The position numbers and the translations under genes were made by a program. From Cyanobacteria bacterium UBA11153 (lineage in GTDB: Bacteria; Cyanobacteriota; Cyanobacteriia; Cyanobacteriales; Coleofasciculaceae): 9,789 nt of DNA. The DNA lies in NCBI GenBank assembly GCA_003511885.1, contig DOIX01000237.1, forward strand, positions 31,053-40,841, written 5' to 3'. This document shows positions 1 through 7,126 of this stretch, in pieces; the stretch's first letter is position 1; every line of letters begins with the position of its first letter. The notes under the pieces are model-generated. The model did not search any database. It was given only the letters and a program-made list of their open reading frames with translations, and was not told where the DNA came from.

Positions 1-60
1 ACTGTTAACTGTCAACTGTTAACTGTCAACTGTTAACTGTCAACTATCAACTATCAACTG
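1..60. repeat. Heptanucleotide tandem repeat array
   Basis: Eight consecutive heptamers are visible. Six alternate ACTGTTA and ACTGTCA, making three 14-nt dimers, and two ACTATCA units follow; the array ends in ACTG. It starts at or before the window edge. On the minus strand it reads as TGACAGT/TAACAGT. The array overlaps the 3' end of the GT2 gene, whose stop codon (47-49) is formed by the seventh unit. Related two-unit versions occur at 6786-6799 and 9408-9421. Short tandem heptamers of this kind are common in filamentous cyanobacterial genomes; no function is assigned here. Confidence 0.95.
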
Positions 61-880
61 CTATAAATCCTATTTTTTTTAACTTACTCCGAATACCAAA
101 TAAAGATTTTAAACCTCTCTGAGTAACTTTTGCCATGGCTAACCAAAACCCCGTTTTACCTATATTATATTTAAGTGAATCGTAATTTAAAAAGAGGATT
201 TGGTATTGGTACTTAGCATGAATAATTGGATTAATCTTTGATAACCCTGAGTCTGTGGCACGATAATTTACACCAGGGATGCCTGAATGTATCCATGGAT
301 TGGGATAGGCAGCTATGCGGATTTTTAATTCCCAATCTTCATATTTATCGAGATTATGCCTTAGCCCACCAACCTCTAAGTAGAGTTTTTTCGGCAGTAG
401 CATATCTCTGGGTATTTCCGTGACATGATAGATAATCCAGTTTAATCGTTGCTTGATGTCAAAACTGGCAAAATTTGACAAATCCAAATCGCGAGTAACT
501 TTACCATCCATATCGGCTAGATTCACGTCGGAATAGGCGATGGCTTCGGGATTATTTTTGATGGCAAGATACTCCCTTTCTATTTTTTGAGGAGAGTACC
601 AGTCATCGCCATCTAAGGTAGTAATTAGATGGCTGGTAGCATCTCTAATCGCTAAATCTCTGTTGAGAGTTACGCCCAGATTCTTTTCTCGAAAAATTGG
701 CTTAATTTGGGGATATTCTCGGGCTAGTGAGGCAATTAAGTCTCTAGAGCCATCGGTGGAGCCATCGTCTGCAATTATAATTTCATCAACTGCCTTAGTC
801 TGGTTAATGACGCTGAAGATTGACTCTTTGAGAAATATGCCGTTGTTGTAGCTAACAATAATACAGCTAATTTTAGTCAT
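47..880 (-). CDS. Family 2 glycosyltransferase
   Basis: This 277-residue protein is a cytoplasmic GT-A glycosyltransferase that probably adds one sugar to the lipid-linked repeat unit of the polysaccharide. The GT2 fold is clear: VSYNN at 9-13, the nucleotide-binding ADDGSTD at 37-43, the metal-binding DXD-type LDGDDW at 89-94, and an acidic YEDWEL at 180-185 that fits the catalytic ED position of the family. No transmembrane anchor is obvious. Donor and acceptor cannot be read from sequence. It is the last gene of the left arm and is separated from the preceding gene by 210 nt, so it may have its own promoter. No Shine-Dalgarno sequence precedes the ATG. The last residues (V-D-S) and the TGA stop are encoded by the heptamer array, so the C terminus may have been reset by repeat insertion or expansion. 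Confidence 0.93.
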   Translation of the reverse strand: MTKISCIIVSYNNGIFLKESIFSVINQTKAVDEIIIADDGSTDGSRDLIASLAREYPQIKPIFREKNLGVTLNRDLAIRDATSHLITTLDGDDWYSPQKIEREYLAIKNNPEAIAYSDVNLADMDGKVTRDLDLSNFASFDIKQRLNWIIYHVTEIPRDMLLPKKLYLEVGGLRHNLDKYEDWELKIRIAAYPNPWIHSGIPGVNYRATDSGLSKINPIIHAKYQYQILFLNYDSLKYNIGKTGFWLAMAKVTQRGLKSLFGIRSKLKKIGFIAVDS

Positions 881-960
881 GATTTTTTATTTGATTACTT
901 GAGAAGTTTATTGGTAAATTTCATCTAATTTGTTTCGAGCGGTATTTGTTCAAAATCAAT

Positions 961-976
961 TAGATAATATCATCTA
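961..976. promoter_or_regulatory. Short AT-rich palindrome upstream of the GT2 gene
   Basis: A 16-nt near-palindrome (TAGATAATATCATCTA, one mismatched pair) lies about 80 nt upstream of the GT2 start codon. Such a site could be an operator or only AT-rich coincidence. No promoter boxes around it were convincing enough to call. Confidence 0.2.
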
Positions 977-992
977 TCTAGCCCTATTATTA

Positions 993-1051
993 GTAGTAGG
1001 CACTAAAGTGCCTTAAAACCTCCTATTTCCAAGCACTAAAGTGCTTGCTAC
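993..1051. repeat. Paired-palindrome intergenic repeat (59 nt)
   Basis: Two palindromes sit 18 nt apart: GGCACTAAAGTGCC (999-1012) and AAGCACTAAAGTGCTT (1031-1046). The outer ends GTAG (993-996) and CTAC (1048-1051) are also complementary, so the whole unit is an imperfect inverted repeat that could fold as one long hairpin or two short ones. A related start, GTAGTAGGCACTTAAGTGC, closes the window at 9771-9789. This looks like a dispersed, non-autonomous cyanobacterial repeat (REP- or MITE-like). No target-site duplication was evident. It occupies the middle of the 210-nt gap between the two left-arm glycosyltransferase genes. Confidence 0.8.
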
Positions 1052-1090
1052 GAAAATCGTCGATATTAACCGAGATAATATAATCTGTGT

Positions 1091-2299
1091 TTATGATTTT
1101 TGATCTGCTATCATATCTGAAACAAAATCATCATATTTGAGAATCATTGAGGTAGCCATGTTAACAATCTCATTAATACTAATTTCAATCGGGACATATC
1201 GATAGCGAAAGGCAGCAATTCTCGGATCCGCTTCTTGATAAAGAATATCAGTTACAATGTCATGCCATCGTTGTTGTGGCATCAAACTAATTGTCATCCC
1301 AGCGTGGGCAGAGGGTTTGAGAATACTAGATCCATGTATACCGATAATGACTCGGCTTTGGGAGTAAATTTTATTCATTTTTTCATCCGTATTTAGATCG
1401 TATTTTTCTACTCGACAATCCTCAATCCATTCGGGAAATTTAGTGTTTTTACCTTGGGCAGCGACTACAAATTTAGCGTTGGGGAACTTAGCTCTTAGCT
1501 GTGTGAATAATTTTCTGACTTTCCAGTTTTGGAGTAATAACCCTAGTTGAATTATTTGAAGTTTTCTAAGGATTCGATAAAATAAAGTGCGACACCAAAG
1601 TCTATCTTCTCGCCATATATAGGTAATTTTATAGTCTTTTTCTGCAAAGTTATGTTTGGGTACTCCACTAAATCTAGTGATATCAAACTGACTGGGATGG
1701 GAATGTGCTTTACTTACATAAATTTGCTCGAAGCGTTTTAATTCTTCCGTGACAAACTGATGAAAATTTGGATAGTAATAATGACCATTTCTCAGTGGTA
1801 TATCTATTGTCCAGATTTCGGCAACTCCATCGGGAACCATTGCTCTTTTAAATGGCTGGACGATAACAATTAAACCATAAGCTGGATTGCCATCGAGATG
1901 TCGCTGGGCATTGAGGAGTTTCATGAGACAATGACCGTAAACATTATCGATAGTATTTAAGATAATAACACGCTGACACTCTTTAAATACTTCTTTGGTA
2001 ATTGGTACAGATTCAGGTTGAGGATTTTGTAAATATTCCCCAAAAGGATCCGTATACCAGGTAAACCAATTATCGTTGGTTTTTTGATAAAAATGCTTGC
2101 CTGTAGCAATATCAATTTGATATTGTCTTCTTACGGAATGACCTACTCTTAATGCTTCAATAAATTCTGTATGACAGGTATCGCACTTAGTTTTAACATA
2201 AATTCCCAAGCCAGGCCATAATACCTCAATAGGTTTGAGCATAGCCCCATCATAGGGACAAATTGAATGATGTTGGATGTTGGGTTTAATTTCAATCAT
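1091..2299 (-). CDS. Putative glycosyltransferase with N-terminal Cys cluster
   Basis: This 402-residue soluble protein has no family I can name with confidence. The first 46 residues contain H11, C14 and a CDTC pair (C39, C42), which resembles a small zinc ribbon. The rest alternates predicted strands and helices as in GT-B proteins. It includes a segment around 111-132 (ILNTIDNVYGHCLMKLLNAQ), ITYIWREDRLWC at 225-236, and IIGIHGSSILKPSAHAGM at 318-335. The last resembles the nucleotide-sugar-binding HG-x-x-L...AHAG stretch of GT61-like transferases. The start is well supported: an AAAGGA Shine-Dalgarno sequence (complement of 2308-2313) lies 8 nt upstream, and the ATG overlaps the wzx stop as ATGA, implying translational coupling. 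Context points to repeat-unit assembly; a modifying role instead of sugar transfer remains possible. Confidence 0.75.
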   Translation of the reverse strand: MIEIKPNIQHHSICPYDGAMLKPIEVLWPGLGIYVKTKCDTCHTEFIEALRVGHSVRRQYQIDIATGKHFYQKTNDNWFTWYTDPFGEYLQNPQPESVPITKEVFKECQRVIILNTIDNVYGHCLMKLLNAQRHLDGNPAYGLIVIVQPFKRAMVPDGVAEIWTIDIPLRNGHYYYPNFHQFVTEELKRFEQIYVSKAHSHPSQFDITRFSGVPKHNFAEKDYKITYIWREDRLWCRTLFYRILRKLQIIQLGLLLQNWKVRKLFTQLRAKFPNAKFVVAAQGKNTKFPEWIEDCRVEKYDLNTDEKMNKIYSQSRVIIGIHGSSILKPSAHAGMTISLMPQQRWHDIVTDILYQEADPRIAAFRYRYVPIEISINEIVNMATSMILKYDDFVSDMIADQKS

Positions 2300-3642
2300 T
2301 TTATTAATCCTTTAAGTCTGAAAGCCGCTTTGTACAAATTTAGCGATCGCAAAATCAATAAACCTACCATATTCAAATCCTTAATCAAGAAATTCATCAA
2401 TATAATAACAAAGAAATAAGTAATCAGAGTTGCCACCGTTGCTCCCATTGCCTTATAACTGGGAATCATAAAATAATTTAACCCTATATTTAAGAAAGCT
2501 CCCGCCACACTTAAAATCAATGAATACTGTAATTTACCCTCTATCGCCAGAAAAGTCCCTCTGGCTACACCAAACATACTACCAAATTGAGACCAGGCAT
2601 ATACCGACAACAAGGGAATTGATTCCCGAAACTCCTCACCGTAAACAATCGGTACGATATAAGGAGCTAAAATCGAAATTGGAATGGCGATAGCTAGCCA
2701 ACTGGCTGTTGATATATCAAAATAAATCTGAAGTTTCTGGAGATAATTTTCATTACTTCTCGCCTTAACTTGTGTCAGCTTTGGCAAAATAGATGATGCC
2801 AAGATCATGGGTAAAAAATCAAATATAGTCGAGAGTTTAACTGCTGCTGCATAAAATCCTAATTCCTTTTTATTGTCTTTCAATATAGAGCCTAGCATTA
2901 CCTGATCGATATTTGCATAGATATAAACGGCTACCCCTGCTAAAACCAAAGGTAAAGACTCGCGCAATAATTCTTTTGCTCTCCTCCAATTAAATCGCCA
3001 CCTTTCAATATGATGTCCGCGTTTTCGATAAATAAATAATAACCCCAATGCCGTGACAGCCGATTCAGCAAACCTTGCCCAAACAAAAGCTATCAATGGT
3101 GCTTTGATTTGGATCAAGAATAATCTGACAGTAGCTACCAACAAATAGGCAAAATTTTTGGCAAAGATGGTATATTTTGACTGGAGTTGAGATTGAAACC
3201 AAAAATCAACTGTGCCAAAGGCATTAAAAAGACTTGAGGCAGCGATAATTCCCACTAACCATTGCAGCAAAGAATCCCTGGGATTAAAATAGGTAATTGC
3301 CGCTACTGATAATAAGAGAGTAATTAAACCTCCAACAAGTTGAAGTGTAAAGGCTGTCCCCAGACTTTCCTCTTTGCAGGCAGGATCCCGAGCAATATCC
3401 CTAACGATGAGGGAATTCAAACCACCCAAAGTTGCGATCGCACTAAACATCGATACGAAGGTAATTCCATAGCTGAAAATACCGAATTCGGTTGGGCCTA
3501 GATAACGAGTTACCCAAACTCCTACCACTAAACTTAACGCCATCCGCCAAATTTTGTCGGCAAATAGCCAAGCCGTATTGGTAATTACTTGGCGCAATCC
3601 AGGGCCAACTTTTTGAATTTTCGCAACTATTTTCTCTAACAT
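2296..3642 (-). CDS. wzx: Wzx-type polysaccharide repeat-unit flippase (MOP superfamily)
   Basis: This 448-residue integral membrane protein probably translocates undecaprenyl-linked repeat units across the inner membrane. The N terminus matches the PST/Wzx family: a first amphipathic-to-hydrophobic helix starting near 21, then RYLGPTEFG at 46-54, the usual first-loop motif, followed by a second helix with an LGGL turn. About twelve hydrophobic segments run to residue 430 or so. Length is normal for the family. It lies 74 nt downstream of wzy and overlaps the next gene by 4 nt, so these three genes probably form one transcript. No clear Shine-Dalgarno sequence precedes the chosen ATG. One HIP1 site lies near each end of the gene. 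Substrate specificity cannot be inferred. Confidence 0.93.
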   Translation of the reverse strand: MLEKIVAKIQKVGPGLRQVITNTAWLFADKIWRMALSLVVGVWVTRYLGPTEFGIFSYGITFVSMFSAIATLGGLNSLIVRDIARDPACKEESLGTAFTLQLVGGLITLLLSVAAITYFNPRDSLLQWLVGIIAASSLFNAFGTVDFWFQSQLQSKYTIFAKNFAYLLVATVRLFLIQIKAPLIAFVWARFAESAVTALGLLFIYRKRGHHIERWRFNWRRAKELLRESLPLVLAGVAVYIYANIDQVMLGSILKDNKKELGFYAAAVKLSTIFDFLPMILASSILPKLTQVKARSNENYLQKLQIYFDISTASWLAIAIPISILAPYIVPIVYGEEFRESIPLLSVYAWSQFGSMFGVARGTFLAIEGKLQYSLILSVAGAFLNIGLNYFMIPSYKAMGATVATLITYFFVIILMNFLIKDLNMVGLLILRSLNLYKAAFRLKGLIK

Positions 3643-3716
3643 CGATAGGTTGGCACTCTTTACAAAAATTTAGGAAACTCTATGGCAATCGCTTTGGCTT
3701 ATCCTCTAGTCCCAGT

Positions 3717-5147
3717 CTACCAAAAATCGGAGCGGTTGAATTGGGAGGGGGATTCGAGAGCTAAAGGTGGGCGTACTTCTCGATTCTTCCTGAATTTATC
3801 TGAGATATTGTCCATAGTAAACCGGGCAGTTATCATCACATAAAATATCCAAAAAGGTGTGACAGTAGCAATTCCAGTTTCGGTGATATTGACAATAGCT
3901 AATGATGTTAAAATCACGAGGGGAAATGCCGATTCTGGATCGGGATTCCGAATTACATGGAGAACCCCATAGTAAATAGTTGTCAATAAAGAAATGATAA
4001 AAAATGCTAATCCTAACCAACCTAAATCTAATCCTATATCTAAAAAACCATTGTGAGAATGGGTGGGTATAAAATTCCCTAATTTAGGACTTCTAATCGG
4101 AAGTGCCGGGTTATCAATTCCTCGCCAAGGTTGCCAAAAACCTTGATAGCCATAGCCAAACAAGGGATGACTATTGATGGCATTGATGATGAGAGGCCAA
4201 AATAAAGTCCGTCCAGTTAGAGTCAAATCTTTACCAAGCTGTTCTACGATAATATATTCGGCATTTTCAATTAGTAAAATTATCGTCCCCACTCCTATCG
4301 CTAGAAAAAAACCCATCAAACTCAACGCGATCCGAGGTGGCAAACGTCTGATCGAACGAATTACCCCTAATAAAGATATTAAAATAACCAATAAAACTTT
4401 AGACATCCCGCTATTGGCTTGTTGAAGCATAAACAGGGCTAAACCAATTAGCAAAAAACATAGCCCCTTGTACTTTGGCACTCGTAGGGATTGCAAATAG
4501 AGGAACATCACTGAGATAGCCATCTGGGAACCAAGAGCATTTTTGTGAGACAAGACACCAACCCAGCTTCTACCAGGAGGAGCGCCAACTGAGGGGACTA
4601 ACAAACAATAATATAGACTCAACAAGATAATCGCTACTTGAGACCAGAGTAACAAATCAAATAATTCTTGCCAACTATAGTCTTTGCCAATATAAATAAA
4701 AAATATTGTTACTGATAAACAGACCAAAGTCGCTTTGAGACTTTGGCCTGGTGTCTCGGACAACAAAGAACATAAAAAAATCCAGAAAAGGTGAAGACAA
4801 AAGAAAGGTGAGTTGATAATTAAGTTAGCAAAAAAATTAAGAGATTTTTGAAAATGAGCTTGCCAGCGAGAATAAACTAACAACAAACAACCAAAATAAA
4901 TCCCTAGTTGGAGAGCTGCCGAGGGCAGAGTTTTACCGATGGTATACAAAGCCGTGGGATTGAGTCGGCTAAATAATTCTATATCAACTCCCCCAATAGT
5001 CAGGATAAATAAAAATACATAAAGTTTTTCAAAGTTAATTGCCCATCTTTGAGAGCGATTGAGCAAGTGAAAGCCAATTGCCAAATAAACAAGTCCACTC
5101 AAGAGGATCAGGGATAAGATGACAGGATTGAAAATAATTTGTTTCAT
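3717..5147 (-). CDS. wzy: Wzy-type polysaccharide polymerase (O-antigen ligase/polymerase family)
   Basis: This 476-residue inner-membrane protein has about ten to eleven hydrophobic segments and the Wzy_C/WaaL family signatures. These are SHKNALG at 200-206, TGR-x-x-x-W with R313 followed by HPLFGYGYQGFW, and THSHNG with H363 and H365 in the large periplasmic loop, followed by LGWLG. In this family the Arg and His residues of these loops are important for activity. Ligases and polymerases share the fold. Having wzx next door and wza/wzc divergent favours a polymerase, but a ligase cannot be excluded. The start has a weak GCAGG Shine-Dalgarno sequence (complement of 5155-5159) 7 nt upstream. 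It is the first gene of the left arm, transcribed away from wza. The C-terminal 35 residues or so are polar and probably cytoplasmic. Confidence 0.9.
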   Translation of the reverse strand: MKQIIFNPVILSLILLSGLVYLAIGFHLLNRSQRWAINFEKLYVFLFILTIGGVDIELFSRLNPTALYTIGKTLPSAALQLGIYFGCLLLVYSRWQAHFQKSLNFFANLIINSPFFCLHLFWIFLCSLLSETPGQSLKATLVCLSVTIFFIYIGKDYSWQELFDLLLWSQVAIILLSLYYCLLVPSVGAPPGRSWVGVLSHKNALGSQMAISVMFLYLQSLRVPKYKGLCFLLIGLALFMLQQANSGMSKVLLVILISLLGVIRSIRRLPPRIALSLMGFFLAIGVGTIILLIENAEYIIVEQLGKDLTLTGRTLFWPLIINAINSHPLFGYGYQGFWQPWRGIDNPALPIRSPKLGNFIPTHSHNGFLDIGLDLGWLGLAFFIISLLTTIYYGVLHVIRNPDPESAFPLVILTSLAIVNITETGIATVTPFWIFYVMITARFTMDNISDKFRKNREVRPPLALESPSQFNRSDFW

Positions 5148-5253
5148 AAGATAACCTGCGTCAGTTTGATCTCATGGACGATCTTTTACCTACAGGAGGA
5201 ACAGATTCAACGATAGAATTAGATACGATCCAGTTCTGGCAAGTTGGTTCAGT
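5148..5253. promoter_or_regulatory. Divergent intergenic region between wzy and wza
   Basis: These 106 nt separate the two oppositely transcribed arms, so they or nearby DNA should carry promoters for both. No -35/-10 pair convinced me on either strand. A perfect AGGAGG occurs at 5194-5199, 54 nt before the wza ATG, which is too far to serve as its ribosome binding site. The region also contains most of a 27-codon reading frame described separately. Confidence 0.5.
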
Positions 5254-5257
5254 ATGA
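5174..5257 (+). CDS. Possible 27-residue upstream ORF coupled to wza
   Basis: An ATG at 5174 opens a 27-codon frame (N terminus MDDLLPTGGTDS) whose GTATGA end overlaps the wza ATG by 4 nt. That arrangement is typical of translational coupling. The peptide is acidic, with no signal peptide or membrane segment, and I do not recognise it. No Shine-Dalgarno sequence precedes the ATG, and the frame is short enough to arise by chance. The AGGAGG inside it could instead serve an unannotated non-ATG start. If translated, it could bring ribosomes to wza, which itself lacks a visible Shine-Dalgarno sequence. Confidence 0.22.
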   Translation: MDDLLPTGGTDSTIELDTIQFWQVGSV

Positions 5258-6768
5258 TCTATCCAGGTTTACCTCAACAAAGAGTGGAATCAGTGGTGGT
5301 GGGTGTGGCTCTGTTCGTACCGCTCCTAGTTAATTACCCGGTTTCTCAGTGTCAAGCTCAACTACCATCTGTTGAGAAGCATGGAAGTCTGTCACCAGGC
5401 GAAGCGATCGCAAAGTCGGGACAAAGGGCGATCGCGCTAACTGAAGCTAGCACTACCCAGTATGAGCCAGATTATACATTAGGCGGAGGCGATCGCATTC
5501 GTTTGGAGATTTTGGAAGTGCCCCAATATAGCGGGGAATATCTGATTCCTCCTGGAGGCTTCCTCTCCCTACCACGAATTGGCAGCGTTTCCGTTCAAGG
5601 ATTGACTCTGGCACAAGCAGCGCAAACCATATCCAGTAAGTATAATAGCCTCCTCAAACGCCCTATCGTCTCTGTCATTCTCGTTAATCCGCGCCCAATT
5701 AATGTTTCCGTCTCTGGGGAAGTAAATCGTCCCGGATACTACGCACTCTCCCTAGACAGAAGTTCAGGAGGTCAGACGGCAGTGGAATCAGCTACCTTAA
5801 CTCTAGCGTTGCAGCAAGCAGGAGGAGTTACCCTAGCGGCAGATATTCGTCAGGTACAAATCCGTCGCCGCCAAGTCAACGGTGGAGAGAAAGTCCACAC
5901 CATCGATTTGTGGAATCTTGTCCAAACTGGTAATCAACGGCAAAACCTCGTCTTGCGAGATGGAGATGTGGTTTTTGTCCCCACAGCTACCAGCGTCAAT
6001 CTGGCGGAGGCACAACGAATAGCCACCACAGGCTTTGCACCCACAACTAACACTCCCCGCACCGTGGCAGTCATCGGCGAAGTCAACCGCCCGGGAGGCT
6101 ATGTCTTGATTGGGGGAAATACTACCACAACAGTCGGAAATCAAGGATTTCCGACGGTGACGCGGGCAATCCAACTGGCAGGGGGGATTAAACCCATGGC
6201 TGATATTCGTCGGATTTCCATCCGCCGAAACACTCAAGCGGGTGGAGAACAAATTATTTCTGTGGATTTATGGCAACTCATACAAGCTGGCGATTTCCAC
6301 CAAGATACAGTGGTACAAGACGGGGATACGATTATCATCCCAACTGCCACCGATGTTAACCCTGCCGAAGCCACTGAATTAGCGGATGCTAGTTTTTCAC
6401 CAACCACAATTAAAGTTAGCGTGGTTGGAGAAGTTGCCAAACCTGGAGTGGTAGAGGTTCCCCCCAATACTCCCTTAAATCAGGCGATTTTAGTCGCGGG
6501 TGGTTTTGATGAAAAGCGTGCCAATGGAGGAGAAGTGGCTTTAATTCGCTTAAATCCCGATGGTACTGTTTCCAAAAGAACAGTACCCATCGATCTCGCC
6601 CGAGGAATTAACGAGGAAAGCAACCCCACACTCCGTAATAACGACATCATTATTGTAGATCGTTCTAATGTCGCCAGAGTTACAGATGCGGTGGGAACGA
6701 CGTTATCACCTGTAGATAAAGTGTTAAACTTGTTCAATATTCTCAAACTATTAGGCATCTTCTTCTAG
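5254..6768 (+). CDS. wza: Wza/OPX-type polysaccharide export protein with three SLBB domains
   Basis: This 504-residue secreted protein should form the periplasmic and outer-membrane export channel for the polysaccharide. A Sec signal peptide spans 1-35 (hydrophobic core about 14-28, likely cleavage after CQA). The residues before C33 do not make a proper lipobox. A Poly_export domain follows (about 74-145, beginning YTLGGGDRIRLEI). Three SLBB domains start near 149, 269 and 386, each opening with G-E-V-x-x-P-G. SLBB1 and SLBB2 end in nearly the same PTAT-x-VN-x-AEA linker. The last 25 residues form a hydrophobic or amphipathic helix, as expected for an outer-membrane-spanning Wza helix. The ATG at 5254 is the first start in the frame; none lies upstream before the stop at 5167. 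It heads the right arm with wzc. E. coli Wza is shorter (about 380 residues), the extra length here being mainly the third SLBB. Confidence 0.93.
   Translation: MIYPGLPQQRVESVVVGVALFVPLLVNYPVSQCQAQLPSVEKHGSLSPGEAIAKSGQRAIALTEASTTQYEPDYTLGGGDRIRLEILEVPQYSGEYLIPPGGFLSLPRIGSVSVQGLTLAQAAQTISSKYNSLLKRPIVSVILVNPRPINVSVSGEVNRPGYYALSLDRSSGGQTAVESATLTLALQQAGGVTLAADIRQVQIRRRQVNGGEKVHTIDLWNLVQTGNQRQNLVLRDGDVVFVPTATSVNLAEAQRIATTGFAPTTNTPRTVAVIGEVNRPGGYVLIGGNTTTTVGNQGFPTVTRAIQLAGGIKPMADIRRISIRRNTQAGGEQIISVDLWQLIQAGDFHQDTVVQDGDTIIIPTATDVNPAEATELADASFSPTTIKVSVVGEVAKPGVVEVPPNTPLNQAILVAGGFDEKRANGGEVALIRLNPDGTVSKRTVPIDLARGINEESNPTLRNNDIIIVDRSNVARVTDAVGTTLSPVDKVLNLFNILKLLGIFF
5404..5496. repeat. Cluster of three HIP1 octamers
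   Basis: GCGATCGC occurs at 5404-5411, 5428-5435 and 5489-5496, within the linker before the Poly_export domain of wza. Four further copies are spread elsewhere (2343-2350, 3434-3441, 6953-6960, 8503-8510), and none lies in the two leftmost genes. HIP1 is a hallmark of many cyanobacterial chromosomes; the clustering is simply observed. Confidence 0.9.
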
Positions 6769-6785
6769 AGGTTATATAGCAGCAG

Positions 6786-6799
6786 ACAGTTGACAGTTA
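6786..6799 (+). repeat. Two-unit heptamer repeat after wza
   Basis: ACAGTTG-ACAGTTA starts 17 nt after the wza stop. It matches the minus-strand reading of the array at 1-60 almost exactly, apart from one extra base before the following AACAG. It is in the same orientation relative to the preceding gene as the other two heptamer sites. Confidence 0.75.
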
Positions 6800-6890
6800 T
6801 AACAGTGGAAATCAAACCTTTTACTCAGGAAGGCTACTTCGATCTATTCATGACCTTATTGATGTCAATACTGATGTGGCGGTTGCTATA
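6791..6890 (+). repeat. Recurring 100-nt intergenic element, copy 1
   Basis: This stretch aligns without gaps to 9541-9640 with 66 of 100 identical positions by hand count; the core 6808-6890 has 59 of 83. Conservation is blockwise: AATCAAACCTT (6810-6820), TCTATTCATGAC (6843-6854) and GATGTGGCGGTTG (6873-6885) are identical, while the stretches between differ strongly. A small hairpin (CCTTT, 7-nt loop, GAAGG; 6817-6833) lies where copy 2 has a stronger one. It starts 22 nt after wza and ends about 240 nt before wzc. It may be a leader RNA element, a protein-binding region or a dispersed repeat; I cannot name it. Confidence 0.7.
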
Positions 6891-7020
6891 CTTGTATTTT
6901 TATGACAGATTGCTTAATAACCTGCTCAACCTGACGCGATCGGGCAATCGCAGCGATCGCCCCATTTCTGAGCCAGATTGTGATGGCGTAATCTCAGAAA
7001 GGATTTACTCGGTTACATAA
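6850..7020 (+). CDS. Doubtful small ORF, possible single-pass membrane peptide
   Basis: The frame encodes 56 residues from the ATG at 6850, or 76 from a TTG at 6790. The N terminus is hydrophobic (MTLLMSILMWRLLYLYFY), and the rest is polar and Arg/Asp-rich. No homology is recognised and no well-spaced Shine-Dalgarno sequence is present; an AGGAAGG at 6827-6833 is 16 nt away. The strongest argument against coding is copy 2 of the overlapping element: in the same frame it reads only six codons after the ATG before TAA. The differences between copies also show no third-position bias. It could still be real with copy 2 a decayed relative. Confidence 0.22.
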   Translation: MTLLMSILMWRLLYLYFYDRLLNNLLNLTRSGNRSDRPISEPDCDGVISERIYSVT

Positions 7021-7063
7021 AAAAACAATATCTGTCCATTAACTTTAACTTGTCCTTACCCAA

Positions 7064-7105
7064 ACTGGAACGAACCGAATTGGTCAATTTGACCAAGGTT
7101 CCAGT
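7064..7105 (+). promoter_or_regulatory. Nested inverted repeat upstream of wzc
   Basis: An inner perfect dyad, TTGGTCAATTTGACCAA (7080-7096, arms of 8 with one central base), is enclosed by an outer perfect pair, ACTGGAAC (7064-7071) and GTTCCAGT (7098-7105). The left side has an 8-nt unpaired bulge and the right side a single base. It ends 14 nt before the wzc Shine-Dalgarno sequence. No T-run follows, so it is not a standard terminator. It could be an operator for a dimeric repressor or a 5'-UTR hairpin that controls wzc translation or mRNA stability. Confidence 0.6.
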
Positions 7106-7119
7106 CAAGTCAAAACTTC

Positions 7120-7126
7120 AGAGGTG
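7120..7126 (+). promoter_or_regulatory. Ribosome binding site of wzc
   Basis: AGAGGTG contains GAGGTG, a six-base match to the AGGAGGTGA consensus, and lies 5 nt before the ATG at 7132. It is the strongest start signal on the right arm and fixes the wzc start. Confidence 0.8.

Noticed and set aside
1..60. CRISPR array
   Set aside because: The units are 7 nt and directly adjacent, with no spacers.
3796..4020. 74-codon frame overlapping wzy in another minus-strand frame
   Set aside because: It lies entirely inside the wzy periplasmic-loop and TM coding region and lacks any start signal or motif.
5194..5199. AGGAGG as the wza ribosome binding site
   Set aside because: It is 54 nt from the ATG at 5254, and there is no ATG, GTG or TTG in the wza frame between them.
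5344..5358. Lipobox around Cys33 of Wza
   Set aside because: The residues before the Cys are V-S-Q; Gln at -1 does not fit a lipobox, whereas CQA fits an ordinary signal peptidase I site.
5833..6252. 139-codon open frame on the minus strand opposite wza
   Set aside because: It is antisense to well-defined SLBB domains, is rich in Cys/Ser typical of shadow frames, and has no recognisable motif. The same applies to the antisense frames at 6234-6467 and 6480-6758.
6843..6890. A second frame through the recurring element in which both copies read SIHD...TDVAV
   Set aside because: The shared peptide is short, copy 2 has a stop just upstream, no start codon is available, and differences fall evenly over codon positions instead of on third positions. 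Nucleotide-level conservation explains it.
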